From Zygnema cylindricum (Eukaryota; Streptophyta; Zygnematophyceae; Zygnematales; Zygnemataceae): a stretch of 64,000 bases of DNA. The stretch is from positions 1 through 64,000 of the forward strand of contig JBBHKE010001020.1 in NCBI GenBank assembly GCA_037447655.1, given 5' to 3'. The notes beneath the pieces are model-generated. The model had not been told where the DNA came from and searched no databases. It saw only the letters and a list, made by a program, of their open reading frames with translations. Below are positions 12,397 through 24,079 of this stretch, piece after piece. A program made the position numbers and the translations under genes. The first letter of the stretch is position 1, and each line of letters opens with the position of its first letter.

Positions 12397-12456
12397 TAAC
12401 TTCTCTCTCCAACTCCCACACTTGTTCCAATCACTGAGAAGTTGGAGAGGAAGCTA
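12397..12456 (+). promoter_or_regulatory. Conserved LTR-B hairpin
   Basis: Stem CTAACTTCTCTCTCCAACTC pairs with GAAGTTGGAGAGGAAGCTAG around loop CCACACTTGTTCCAATCACT. Element-sense orientation. Confidence 0.65.
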
Positions 12457-12533
12457 GTGCCATGGCTGCCTATTGTATCCAAAGATTTACGGTGTAGTAA
12501 AGTAGTTGGTTTTCAAAAGGAAAGTTGTCGTCT

Positions 12534-12610
12534 ACAAGATTTGATCTTGGTACCTACGAATAGGTAATGCCGCAGGTAGCCGGTAGCCTCATCCATTTAG
12601 TATAGGATTA
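12534..12610 (-). other. tRNA-like module in LTR-B
   Basis: On the minus strand the T-arm CAAG-ATCAAAT-CTTG pairs perfectly, with an upstream A-box-like ATGGATGAGGCTACCGG. Antisense to the LTR, as in every other copy. Confidence 0.5.
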
Positions 12611-13383
12611 GTGATAGACGATATATGGTTTAATAAATATATAAACGTTAACATATAGGCTAATTCATTTAACGGCAACTATATACGGGATACATAAAGT
12701 CAATTATGAAAAGTACGGATAACGAGTACGGAGAATAAATAAGTACCGCGCATTTGTTTCGATAGCGAAACACATTCATCGCAAATATTTATGACGTCTA
12801 TCATTCAAATCGGCATTTAATCAGACACTCGGAAAGAATGTCGAGATCGCGGAAGAAGATTTTGGCGGTTTATAGTGGCCGCCACATCGGATGACACGTG
12901 GCACCCCGACATTGGATTTCGGCATCTCCAGGGATTACGGAAACGAATCCAGAAAAGACACATGTCGACATTTTGGTCATGTCGTACAATGTTCGTACAT
13001 AAAGTACACCGGCAGGTGTACCTTTCTGTACGGTACAGTAATATGATTGGTGTCGTACTTCAATAGATAGAGTTTTAGAGAGAGATAGGACTTAGAAAAA
13101 TTTGGTAGATAAGACCCTCTCTCACACAGAGTTTCTATACAAAAGGTCAACTTTGACCCTTTATAACTAACTGCTCAGGGAAGCAAATTCAGAGATTCTT
13201 TTTGCTATAAACTCAAACGAGTCTTGTCTTCACACGGATGAAGGTGGTGAGAGTTTTTCTTTGCCTGGGAGGCAGTTATTCGTGCTGAAAGATAAACGGG
13301 TTAGGGTTATCCTAGAGGCTTCGTGTGAGCTGCCTATTCTGAGGTCCTATGGAGGTCTCATAGTTGCACTCCTTCCACATTGT

Positions 13384-14377
13384 GTCCATGCAATTATGTG
13401 TCCTCCATTGTACTACATAATTCAGCAAGCCTCTAGATAGTTTTTTTCTAACCCACTTCAAGCCACAACCACTGCTGCCCAAGAAGGCAAACTAACAGTC
13501 TGATTGCACCCCTATATAGCGTGGTCTCCCTTGAGCCATTAGCAAAAAGAACCACTAAAAACGGCCAACCAGCCGATAAGTTATGAGGTGGCAAAAATGC
13601 CAATTTATATAAACTCTCAAAGAGAGAGGTGACTGTCTATCAAATTTCCTAAGTCCTAAACCCCTCTCACAACCCCTATCTACTGAAGTACGAACGAATC
13701 ACACAACCGTAAAGTAGAGAAAGATACTACGACCGATGTACTTTCTGTACGGCTTGTGTACGACAAGGCCAATGAGTGGACGTGTGTCACCATTCCACTC
13801 GTCTGTATGCTCCTCGGAATTCTTGCGACCAAATGTTATCCCTCCACGTTGCGCCAAGTCATGCCACGTCCATAAATGCCAAAAGTGACGATTTCGCGAT
13901 CTTGGCAGTGTTAGACGCCGTCGGATTAAATCCGACATTAAATGTCGACCTTCGAAACAAATGTCCGATTCATTTGTTTCGTGCGAAATGACGTCCGCAC
14001 TGAAACTTTGACTAGTTTTATGTTCCTTTGTTCATATTTCAGTCAATCGGTTTCAAGATCATGTACATGTTTCAATATATGTCACACCACATGTAATCTA
14101 ACGGACTTTTACGACAGATTGGATAGAGCTTACGGCTTCGCCGTACTCTACAAGTCAGAGGCCTTTTGTTGAGAGTGACATAAGTCACTCTTTAGTAGTG
14201 CCTGCTGAACTAAGGCAGCCATGGCTCAACCACCCTCTCTATCTTCAGTGACTACAACAAGTATTGTGGTTAGAGAGAGGAGGTGGAGGTAGACTGTCCG
14301 CCCTTTTCTTTTCCTATTTATACTGATATATTTAGACTTAGAAAATACCTTATAAATCTAATAATTTCAACTGTCCA
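13384..14377 (-). mobile_element. Solo family-B LTR with TSD GTCCA
   Basis: LTR 13389-14372 is bracketed by perfect 5-bp duplications GTCCA at 13384-13388 and 14373-14377. No internal sequence is present, so LTR-LTR recombination removed it. Its outermost base has changed (CA to CT). It landed 20 bp beyond the oppositely oriented LTR at 12319-13368. Confidence 0.9.
14229..14287 (-). promoter_or_regulatory. Conserved LTR-B hairpin, compensated stem
   Basis: CCACCCTCTCTATC pairs with GGTTAGAGAGAGGAGGTGG around CAGTGACTACAACAAGTATTG. The stem sequence differs from the CTCTCCAAC-type copies but pairing is kept. Confidence 0.6.
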
Positions 14378-15454
14378 TAATTGATGACGCGTCACACCTG
14401 AATGGGAGGGAAAATTAGAGGTTTCAGCATGTCTTTTCATATGTTATTTTTTGTACAAATTGTTTTTATATTTTTTACCGTCTGGTACGATTTTTTTGGC
14501 TTTTAAAAATGGTTTGGCCCATTTGGTTGCGAGTATAAATGGTTGCCTTGTCTAAAGAAGAAACTACAAATGTATGTGTGGAGAAAAGTGAAACAAAATA
14601 AATTACGCGTGAAGGATTACCCCAAAAAAACTGGCCTATTATAATGTTACGTTTACACTTTGACGGCTTCCAACGAAAGCTTTGGCGATCAGAGGTGCGT
14701 CGAAGATTTCGAAGCCAAATTGTATGATACAAATTTAAGGCTACTTAGTGTTTTTTGGGGTATTTTAATAAAGTTTGGAGCATGGTTAGCAATTAAACAC
14801 TTCGAACGATTTCGTTTGGCCAAATTAATTTGTTAAGGTATGATTGAATGTGCACGGCTTAATGTACAGTTATCATGTGCCATGCAAACAACAAATGTGT
14901 ATGGTGTGTGTTATTAACCGTTCCACACCTGTTACCTAAAACAAGAATCGTTGTAGATGATTTTTTGCACTAACCACGCTATTATAAAGGATTGCCATAA
15001 GCATAAAGGTGTTAACACGTGAAACCAACCCCATTGTGGATACGAGAAATTACCAATTTACGTCCGAAGGCTTTCGTCGCGACGACATGTGCCCTAAATA
15101 TTGTCAAGTTATATTAATCGCATTATATAATTACGAATGTGAATGGGGTCTTATTTACCCCCGATTAATTAGTTTACCCATTGGCAAACATAATTGAGGA
15201 ACAACCTATAACATTACTTATATTTCAATCTCTGTCGCAAAAGGACGAATGTTTGCCAAATGTTGCTAAAAAATATAGTCTTTTAAGAAAGTAACGACCA
15301 ACAAATTAGCTCTAAAAAGGAAACTGCCTAAACAAAGACTCTTTTTTTTACATCCAAATAATAGGTACATAATGAATATCGACAATGGGGCCCTCAATAC
15401 ATAGCACTACTCCAAACAATGCATTCTTTTACTATCTTTGTGCGTAGTTTGATG
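14378..15454. other. Intergenic, no gene recognised
   Basis: AT-rich sequence. Short frames at 14475-14732 (minus) and 15009-15197 (plus) match no family I know, and I see no splice structure or repeat arrangement that supports them. Confidence 0.5.
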
Positions 15455-15790
15455 ACATGTGGAGTGAGAAAAGACAAAAAAACAAAATCAAGAAGCCATG
15501 GCGAAAAGTTATAAGATTCCTGACGTCGACGTTGTCCTAAGTGAGGGTGACGTCACAATGTCACAAAACTCTATGCATCTAACCACCGCCGCTATTTTTG
15601 TAAAAGTCACGAATTGTTGCGATTTTTGTAGTTGTCTAAAACCGTCACAAATTGTACCCACTTCTATAACCGTCACAGTTTAAAGCAACCATTTCGTTTT
15701 CAAACATCTGAACACTTTAATAGTAGTACGTAGAATACTCATTAAATAACAAAGTAGTAAAATTAGGTTGCGGTCACATAAGAACTCGCC
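15455..15790. repeat. Dispersed repeat R1, copy 1
   Basis: Diverged homologue of 16405-16625 plus 17341-17505. Shared blocks include CCATGGCG.AAAGTT, TGACGTCA.AA.GTCACAA, and ACCGTCACAAATT followed by an ACCCAC block. This uninterrupted copy shows the pre-insertion state of copy 2. Confidence 0.6.
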
Positions 15791-16404
15791 CTTACTGAAA
15801 ATTACAAGAGGTATAAATTTTGCAAACGAATAAGGGCACTTTCCCATGTGATAAATAATGTGTTTTTTTCTTTCATTTACCTCCAAAACTTAGCCCGCAT
15901 CGAGAAAATCCGCAACCGCACCAAAATAATGATATTACCACAATATAATTTGCCTCAATTTGAAACTTTAAATGTTATACAATTCGCCGTCTAACGCGCT
16001 TCGACCCACTTTCGCGTCCCTCCGGCCCATCTCTGAACTTATACTCAAATCACCTTGCGCGGTGATTTTGTTTCATGATGTTAACGAATAGGCAGACGTT
16101 GTCTCACGCGTCAGAGGTTTTTGAAAAAATTTATGCGTGATGTACCAAAAAGAAACACCCACTGCACGTTTATAATTAGTGCATAATTTTTTACATGCAC
16201 TATTTTCCGTATAGGGGCCATGGAGGGGTCCCGATCAACGAACGCCATTTCGTCAAAAGCGAAGTTCGTGAAGGCACCTCTTTCTCTCTACTTCTCCCAT
16301 TAACGCGTTTATTTCACAATTCTTGAAATGTAAAACGGCAATAATGGTATCAAATGAAATATCTCTGAAATTATTATTTTGTATTGTATTTTGGTGCATT
16401 TTGA
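15791..16404. other. Intergenic, no feature seen
   Basis: No coding potential or repeat structure recognised. Contains GC-richer stretches (15985-16060) that end in no clear gene. Confidence 0.4.
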
Positions 16405-16625
16405 GGGCAAGTAGAGTGAGAAAGGACGAAAAAATAAAATAAAACCATGGCGGAAAGTTTTGAAATGAATGAAGTTTTGAAATAAGTGAGCTTGACGTCA
16501 AAACGTCACAATCCCCAAACACCTACAATGTCACAAGAAACTAGACGCCTACAACCGTCTCTTTTTTGTAAACGTCTTCAATTGTCTCTATTTTGTAAAT
16601 GTCTTCAATTGTCGCTACAATACAG
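16405..16625. repeat. Dispersed repeat R1, copy 2, left part
   Basis: Matches the left part of 15455-15790. The match resumes at 17341 after two MITE insertions. Confidence 0.55.
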
Positions 16626-17141
16626 TACAGTAAATCGCCAATCGCTATTAGAGTAAAGGCATAAATAGCGTAAAAAAAAATAGTGTTATTAACGCTAATT
16701 GGGAAAAAAAATCCAGAAAAAACATATATACTAATTAATCACTAACTGTAATCTGGGCTTTTTCGAATAATAAATGCTCGTTGTATCGATGTCTACATTA
16801 GTATATGTATCTGTACAAAATCTGACAATTCGTATGCCAAAATATGAATATTCGAGTTTGCGTCTCTTTTCCCCAGTGCACATTCACATGCGCGCGCAAT
16901 TACATTAAATGACCTTTTGTACATTTGTATTTCAAAAAGTACGTTTTGGTACGGAGAAAAAAATCCGTACACCACACTATAAACATTGCGGTGTACTTCC
17001 GTTATTAACGCTAATTAAAAAAAGAACCCTAAAAGGCGTGAAGGAAAAAATAGGATTATGGATTGTATTTCAGGTTTTTTTTTTTTTAAAGGGCACCGTA
17101 TTAGCGTTATTTTCTCTAATAGCGATTGGCGGCGTATTGTA
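16626..17141. mobile_element. Tc1/mariner-type MITE (TA target)
   Basis: Terminal inverted repeats of 28 bp beginning TACAGTAAATCGCCAATCGC at the left; the reverse complement of the right end begins TACAATACGCCGCCAATCGC. Four mismatches. Ends in TA on both sides, as expected for TA target duplication. A 16-bp direct repeat GTTATTAACGCTAATT recurs inside (about 16685 and 17001). No transposase is encoded. Confidence 0.7.
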
Positions 17142-17340
17142 CACCGCCCATCGTTATAAGTGTTAATAACACAAATTCTGTCGCGATTTTTTTTGGCCAA
17201 AAATCACAAAATAGAGTTAACAACATCTAAGGAAGTGGACCAAAATCTGCCACGTCACCTTGCACTAAATTAGTATTATTAATTATAATTTCACATTTAC
17301 ACTAATTTTTCTTTAACACTCATACCGATGGGCAGTGTAG
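17140..17340. mobile_element. Second TA-flanked MITE, abutting the first
   Basis: Inverted repeats of about 28 bp: left TACACCGCCCATCGTTATAA, right reverse complement CTACACTGCCCATCGGTATG. Bounded by TA on both sides. Its left TA is the right TA of the neighbouring MITE. About 200 bp, non-coding. Confidence 0.65.
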
Positions 17341-17505
17341 CTTTGTAGTCGTCTACAACCGTCACAAATTACACCCACGTCTACATCGTCATAATTTAAA
17401 GTAACGATTTCATTGCGTTACAGCGGAACGCTTTGAAAGTAGTACGAAAAATCTTCGCTGAAGAACAAAGTAGCAAGACTAATTTTCGGTTACATGGGAA
17501 AGTGC
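17341..17505. repeat. Dispersed repeat R1, copy 2, right part
   Basis: GTCTACAACCGTCACAAATT onward corresponds to 15627-15790. Together with 16405-16625 it reconstitutes the repeat interrupted by the two MITEs. Confidence 0.55.
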
Positions 17506-17686
17506 CGAAATGAAAGTAATCGGTGTTAATTTGTATGGTCTCCCGTCTCCGTAATCGTGACGTTTTGTTTTACTTCCTCTTGTACTTCTGGAGTTCTGGT
17601 ACTGTACCTTGCACACAAGAAAGCTGTATGATGACGTACATAAGGTACAATTGGGCGAAAATAGGCAAAAAAAAAGGCGAAAATAG

Positions 17687-18037
17687 CTCCCACCCATAGT
17701 TCAAAAGTAGGTGAAAGTAGGCCCATACAATATGCCTATTGTATGCAAAACATACAATATGACCTTAAGACCCATATTGTATTCGGACCTATTCGGACCA
17801 ATAAAACATTCGGACCAAAAATTGGACCAATTAAAACATTCGGACCAAAAATTGGACCAATTAAAACATTCGGACCTAAATGCTTTATTTTCACCGTCAG
17901 ATTTGGACGATCGGACGGTCTCTGATCAAAAAGGCGATCTAAGAAGATCACATGAAAAGCCCATAACACAACTTACGATAAAGGCGCCTACCAAAGGCCT
18001 ACCATAAAAACGCCTACTTTTGAACTATGCTCCCACC
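17687..18037. mobile_element. hAT-type MITE, copy 1 (8-bp TSD CTCCCACC)
   Basis: Element 17695-18029 starts CATAGTTCAAAAGTAGG and ends with its exact complement CCTACTTTTGAACTATG. It is flanked by perfect CTCCCACC at 17687-17694 and 18030-18037. The interior has a 30-bp tandem repeat (CATTCGGACCAAAAATTGGA motif, about 17790-17876). The 8-bp TSD points to hAT transposase mobilisation in trans. Confidence 0.88.
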
Positions 18038-18183
18038 AAACTCTAAATGCTGCTCGACCATACGATACGCGTGTTATACCCGAAAAGGCGAAAACCTACA
18101 GTACTGTAGTATAATACGCATACAGATAGGGGGAAACCACATATAGCGTTTCCAGCTGTTTTCACACTTTAGAAGTCTTGAAC

Positions 18184-18525
18184 TTTGTTGCACAGTTTTT
18201 CCTTTCACTTCCCTCTGCTCTCTTCCCCTGCTCCCTTCTTTCCACTCTCTCTCACTGTCCATTGCTTTCTCTTTCTCCCCTTTGTTTTCTCTCACTTTTC
18301 GTCAGTTTCTCGTTTTCTCTACGTTTGTCCGTCTTTCTTTCTTCCTTTTGCCCTCTCTTCCCCCTCCTCCCTCTTGCCCCCATCCCCTTCCTCCTTTAAT
18401 TCTTCCATATTCTTCCTTCCTCTCTCTCCGTAGCTCACCCTTTTTGCCTTTCTACCTTCTCCCTCTTTCTATTCTCTTTCTCCTCACCTCTTTTCTCACT
18501 CCTCATCCCGTAAAACCCTAAATAC
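18184..18525. repeat. CT-rich low-complexity tract
   Basis: Nearly pure pyrimidine on the plus strand. Open frames across it are composition artefacts. Confidence 0.85.
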
Positions 18526-18526
18526 G

Positions 18527-18531
18527 CTTCT

Positions 18532-18563
<32 letters not shown>

Positions 18564-18673
18564 TTCTTCTTCTTCTCCTTCTTCTTCTTCTTCTTCTTCT
18601 TCTTCTTCTTCTTCTTCTTCTTCTTCTTCTTCTTCTTCTTCTTCTTCTTCTTCTTCTTCTTCTTCTTCTTCTT

Positions 18674-18703
<30 letters not shown>
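18527..18703. repeat. (TTC)n / (GAA)n microsatellite
   Basis: Roughly 58 TTC units with only two short interruptions (near 18540 and 18574). An uninterrupted GAA/TTC array of this length can form intramolecular triplex. The poly-Arg and poly-Ser frames through it are not genes. Confidence 0.97.
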
Positions 18704-18704
<1 letters not shown>

Positions 18705-19894
18705 ATCTGTGGGCGGAGGAAAACAAGAAGGTACCACGGAGGACTGCCGGATGCACTCTTTTTCTCCCACGGATACTGGTGTCGAATCGAGCAGTGGCTG
18801 CTGGTTTCCGTTCATGTGAAAGGGTATGTGCCGCCGTTCAGTTAAGAGAGAATCAGAATTTAATCGAGACTGGACGTGTGGCCGCTAAATAATTAGAGTG
18901 GATATAAACTTAAAAATTGGCATTGATAGGAAGGGTTTCCATGAGGGCAGGATAAGGTGAATAGTAGACAAATTTGGCAGCAACGAGAGAGAGAGGGGTG
19001 TGAGAGAGAGAGAGGGGCGAGAGAGAGAGAGAGAGAGAGGGAGGAGGGAGGGAAAAAATACATTCATAGGAAAAAGAAATCAAAATTTTAATTTAATGAA
19101 ACACTAAAAAAAATGGAGCATTCAAATGATTTTTGTATCCATACTAATAATTAATACTTTTTTTTTTTTAAATATGTTCAGTGTAAATAAAAATGTCAGT
19201 CGAGGCAAATTATTTTTTCCAAATAAATTCAAACCAAATTCCATTTAGATAACATTTCAAACAAATCAAACGTTTCAAGCTTGACTTAAATCGAATTTGA
19301 GCTCAACATTATTTGGGTTTCTTTTTGAATCAAATTGGAATTGAATTCAGTTTCAGATAAACTAATTATAAAATAAAACCCTTTATAAAATAACCCTTTA
19401 TAACCCTAATAACAACTTAATAACCCTTTATAACCCTTTTTACTTAATAATCCTTTTTAAAATAAAACCCGTTATAAACCCATTATTTGTGAAATCTTAA
19501 TTTCAGTTACAACGACTATCCGCTAAATTCAATTTCATTTCAATTTCAGTGAAATCAAAAATTTAAAATTTAAAATCTCGGTGAAATCAAACTCTAATGA
19601 AGTGAAATTCAAAGTAAAAAAGCGAAAAGTTGAATCAAATTTCAATTACGTCGAATTTCAACAATATCAATTTTTAGTCAAAACGAGCATTTCGGCTTAA
19701 ATAAAGTTTTTAGTCAAATTCAAAGTCAGTTGAATAGAAAATAAAGACAATTTAAATAGGAACAAAAAAGCAATTCGTGAAGAAATATAGATAAAGCTGA
19801 ATTTTGAAAACAAAAATTTAAACCGTATTTATTAATAATTTTTTTTTTTGGAGAACAAATGGGAAATCAAGAAAGTAAAGAAACTAGCTGGAGT
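18704..19894. other. AT-rich intergenic with short GA tract
   Basis: Contains a GA tract (18985-19050) and A/T-rich DNA built from AAATTTCAATTTCA-like degenerate hexamers (19200-19760), with ATAACCCTTTATAACCCTAA blocks near 19388-19440. No gene seen. Confidence 0.5.
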
Positions 19895-20290
19895 TGTTGA
19901 GATGGAGGAGGAGAGGTAGAGCCAGAGGAAGAGAGAAAGAGAGAGGGAAAAGGAGAGGGAGGCCGAAAGGGGAGGACAGGGAGGGAAAGGGAGTGGGGAA
20001 GAGAGAGGGAGTGGGGGAGAGAAAGGAAAGGGAGTGGGGGAGAGGAGACGAAAAAAAAGAGGAAGAGGGGGAGGAAAAGGGAGAGGGGGGAGGAGAGGAA
20101 GTGGGGGAGGAAAAGGGGGATGGAGATGGAGCGGCAGAGGAGAAGGGGCTGTAGAGGCAGAGGGAGAAGGGAAGGGAGAGAGGGGTGGAGAGGGGGAAGA
20201 AGGAGAGTGGAAGAGGGGGTGGAACGGAGAGGGAGAGGGGAGAGGGGAGAGGGGAGAGGGGAGGGGGAGAGAGAGGGAAGTGGGAGGGAG
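19895..20290. repeat. GA-rich low-complexity tract
   Basis: About 400 bp of purine-only plus strand (GGAGAGGG variants). Long frames on both strands here are low-complexity shadows. Confidence 0.9.
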
Positions 20291-21400
20291 AGGGAAGTGG
20301 GGTTGGCCAAGGAGTTGAAGCCTTCCCTGTTTCCCTCATAAGTATCTCTGGTGACTTTTGTTGTACACAGGATTGCCGTCCAATCAAATTTCAAATTTCT
20401 TTTTTGACGAAAGGGAAAACAGAACCACATTGCATTCCAATTTGACCGGCAACTCCAACTGGGACGGAATAGAGGGAGCGTGAGATTAAAGGTAATTAAG
20501 ACAAGAGGAAGAGGAGGAGAAAGAGGGGTGGAAGGGTGAAAGGGATGAAGAAGCGGGAGAGGAAGAGAGGAAATCGAAAGGGGAGAAAGAAATGCTACGT
20601 GAGAGAGAGAGTTTTTGTAAATGTAGGAAAAAAGTAAATATAAGAGTTTTGGGAGATGTTCGAGAGAGTGAGACGAGAAAAGAAAAAAGACAGAAGATGA
20701 GGAAAGGGCAGGAAATTGAGGGAGAAGTGGGAGGAGTTCAAGAGTGGGAGGAGAGAAGGATAAAGGGAGAAGATGTGGTAACTGAAAACCGGCTGTTCAT
20801 GGTTCATCCTCAACACGGGTGAATTTCTTTTGTGTTTTTACCTTATTTTCAACATTTCTCCCTCTCCCTCTCCCTCCCCCTCTCCCTCTCCCTCTCCCAC
20901 TGTCTCTCTCACAAGCTTGGCAAAAGAGAGCGACACATATCTTTTCCCTTTGGCTTATTAAAGGTCCTAATTTGATGTCTTGCGTAGCTTTTCAAAAGAT
21001 TCTTTCACAGAAAGGGCTTTGACATAAGGACATAATAAGCAAAGCTGACAATCAAATTAAAATTCGCATTTAAATTCAAATTGACATTGAAATTGAAATT
21101 GAAGTTAAAAATTGGAATTGGAGTTGCAATTCAAATTCAGATTCCTATTCGAATTCAAATTCAAATTGACATTGAAATGGAGAATGAAATTGAACTTCAA
21201 ATTCGAATTGGAATTGAAATTTAAATTGAAATTGAAATTTAATCTCAAATTAAAATTCAAATTGAAATCATGATTCAAATTCAAATTCGTAAACTTTAAA
21301 TTGGCTGTAGTTTTGGTGGACTAATGTATATCTGCAATAACGGAACCTGCCATGTAAAGCCCCTTTCATTCAAAACTGTCGTTGCTCCGTCTTTGCAGCC
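20291..21400. other. Upstream region of NRPB8
   Basis: Holds purine-rich DNA to about 20790, a CT tract (20860-20915) and a 250-bp degenerate hexamer array of AAATTG/AAATTC units (about 21055-21300) just upstream of the RPB8 gene. No TATA box or transcription start could be assigned with confidence. Confidence 0.45.
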
Positions 21401-23726
21401 ATGGGAGAACGCATATTCTTCGAAGATATATTCACGCTAACGGGGATGGACAAAGGCGGCAAAAAGTTTGACAAAGGTAATATCTCAAAATACATTCTCT
21501 CATATTCTTCCTCTCTCTCTCTCTTCCTCTCTCGTCTTTCTTGATCCCTCTCTTCTTTCGCCATCCCTCTCTCCCTCTCTCCGGCGCTCATCCTTCTACG
21601 AACCTGTCTGGATGGTATGAAATGTCGTGTACACTTTTTTCGCTTTCCCATTGTACTCTCGTATGTGCAGATAGAATTTTAATTCACATTTAGATTCACA
21701 TTTTATTGGACAGTAGTCTCTCTCTCTCACTCCCCCTTTCTATCTCCCTCCCTCTCTCCCCCTCTCTCCTTCTCCCTCTCTCCCTCTCTCTTTTTCTCCC
21801 TCTCTCCCTCCCTCCCTCCCTCTTTCCTTCCCTCCCTCCCTCCCTCCCTCCCTCTCTCCCTCAAGTGGCATGATTCTTGGCAATGGTCTTGCAGTGTCTC
21901 GTATTGAGGCCAAGAGCGAGCAGTTGGACATGGACATGGTATTGGACGTCAATACGGAGATCTATCCCATGGAGACGGGCGACAAGTTCACTCTCGCATT
22001 GGCTCCCACTCTCAGTCTGGACGGGACTCCGGACGAAGGCGTATTTGACCAGGTTCTCAAGGGAGGGACCCAAATTATTTAGTGTGATATAGTATGTTAC
22101 AGTATGATATAGTACGATATGGTATGACATAGTATGATATTGTGTGATATAGCATGATATAGTATGATATAGTATGATGTTGTATGATGTAGTACGATGT
22201 AGTATGATATAGTATCTTGTAGTGTGATATCGTATGTGCTCTTTTGTATGTCTTTTTTTGTTCCCTTGTATTGAGGATTCCACAATGTCATGGCTTTCCT
22301 GTGTGGATGTTGTTCTATCTTTTAACATTTTGCTTTTCTCCATTTTGACACCTATCTGTCGTCGTGTTGACCTTGGACTTCTTTGTCACTTCGCATTTGT
22401 TTTGTTTCTCCATTGTTTTTGAGGGCCGTAAAACTCCAGGAGTCTTATGTCTCTCATCAATTAACTGATATTATTGCTCAGTCATCTCTATATCGACATC
22501 TCTTTTTGGGCTTACAAGAACGTCTCCTTGTCGCTCTCTGTCTCCCACTCATGTTTGAGATGTCATCTCGTTTCCATTTTATTATGGGCACTCTCTTGGT
22601 GGTTTCCTATTGACTTTTTTCTTTTTTTTGCATCGACAAAAACCAGTTAAATTTTGTTGTTATTGTTATTAGTATTATTTCGAATATGAACATTATTTGT
22701 GACCATTGGTAACGGTTTTTTTTGTCTTTTTTCATTTGAAGCTGTATCTCTGTTTCAGAGCTTGGCTGGTTTTTTGGAAGAGGGGGAGAGGGAGGGGGAG
22801 AGGGAGACGGAGAGGGAGAGAGAGAGGGAGAGAGAGGGAGAGGGAGAGGGAGAGAGAGAGGCAGGGAGGAGGGGCAGTGAGGGAAAGGTAAACGGAGGAG
22901 GTGTGAAGGGGAGGTGGTAGGGAGGGGAGGTAAGGGGGAGGGAGGAGGTAGGGGGCTGGTTTTGTGTAGTCATATTTGCTCCCCAATCTCTTTGCTTCAG
23001 TCTATGCAGTAGAGTTCAGGGTTTTTTTTAGGGTTTTTTAGGGTGTTTTATAGTTTTTTGGGATTTTTGCATTACATTTTTTGAGACTTTCATGTGGTCT
23101 TAGGCGACTGAAAAGGGAAAATAGGGAATTGCAGAGTGGGAGAAAGTCGCTAATGGACAAATTTGAGTATGTGATGTACGGAAAACTCTACAAATATAAC
23201 GACGACGAAGCGAGAGGAGGACAGAGAGTGTATCCTTTCTTTTCCTTCTTATTTGATCAAAACCTTTGTCTAATAATGACCTTTTGTTCAATTTTACCTT
23301 TTGAGTCAGGTGAGTTTGTCCTCATTTTTGACAAATAATGTGATTTAAGTATAGGTTTTGTGAATACACACTCGCCTCTTTCTCGAAAAACGAAGATTTA
23401 ATATAGTTTTCTGTCTATTTGACATAGTTTTCGGTCTATTGAAATGGTAAGTATGATTCAAGTTGATGTGAAAGCTGTGTCTTTTTTTGCAACTTTTTGG
23501 TAGACTTCGTTTGTTGTGTTTATAGCTTTTTTCTAACTCCAAAGGTTTTAGTTTATCTTTTTTTCCCAAACCTTGACTTAAAAATATTTTTTCCTTGACC
23601 GGTGATTTTAGTGAGATATATATATCTTTCGGAGGGCTCCTCATGAAGCTTAGTGGGGAGGGCTCCAATGTAAAAGATCTCGAATTAGATCAACGACTTT
23701 ATTTGTTGATAAGAAAAGTTGGGTAA
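21401..23726 (+). CDS. NRPB8: RNA polymerase I/II/III shared subunit RPABC3 (RPB8)
   Basis: Encodes the small subunit RPB8, present in all three nuclear RNA polymerases, where its OB-fold sits on the largest subunit. Proposed exons: 21401-21476, 21895-22052, 23135-23229 and 23612-23726. Each intron is GT...AG (GTAATA, GTTCTC, GTATCC donors; GCAG, GCAG, TTAG acceptors), and phases join to 147 codons plus stop. The plant protein is about 146 residues. Diagnostic blocks in order: [19 protein letters not shown] (residues 7-25), [52 protein letters not shown] and [13 protein letters not shown] at the C-terminus. The start ATG has good context (GCAGCCATGG). Intron 1 is CT-rich; intron 2 carries a 10-bp array and a GA tract. 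All four exons are open and splice sites intact, so it looks functional. Confidence 0.95.
22083..22245. repeat. TATGATATAG-type 10-bp tandem array in NRPB8 intron 2
   Basis: About 15 degenerate copies of a 10-bp AT-rich unit (AGTATGATAT). Intronic and non-coding. Confidence 0.85.
22780..22960. repeat. GA-rich tract in NRPB8 intron 2
   Basis: Purine-only run on the plus strand within the second intron. Open frames here are composition artefacts. Confidence 0.85.
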
Positions 23727-24079
23727 ATTATAGTTTCTCAATTTTCTCGTGGAGCTCGAGACTCTCGACTCAAGACGTACTTTTGATATACTTTTTTGTT
23801 GTACTTTTGTTTTGAGACGCCTGGTTTATACGAAGGAAAAGGTATAGGAGGATGGAGGATGGAAGAAAACTTATGGGAAGGAGGTTGTAGGAATTATTTT
23901 GGCTCGAAGGGAGTTGATGGTGAGGGAGGGAGGGAGAGGGGAAGAAGATCCGGTAAATTATGGGGTTGAGGTATGAGAAGTTTGGAGAGAGAGGGACAAA
24001 GTTGTACTTTTGTTCTCTTATACATTGACATTTTGCGCAATGAAATTGTCAAGGTGGAGGTGGATTCTTTGCCATTTTG

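Larger units (their letters stand above)
12319..13368 (+). mobile_element. Family-B 3' LTR, full length
   Basis: Starts TGGAGAAATTGATGG after a polypurine tract and ends ATGGAGGTCTCATAGTTGCA, which is the 20-nt coding tail with an in-frame stop here. 1050 bp. Contains the hairpin (12397-12456), an antisense tRNA-like module (12534-12610) and a G-box (ACACGTGGCA) near 12894. Belongs with the RNase H tail at 12052-12300. Confidence 0.85.

Noticed and set aside
18496-18756. Poly-arginine frame on the minus strand
   Set aside because: Translation of the (TTC)n array; no gene context.
19867-20445. Long frames over the GA-rich tract on both strands
   Set aside because: Purine-only low complexity gives open frames in several phases; no domain or splice structure.
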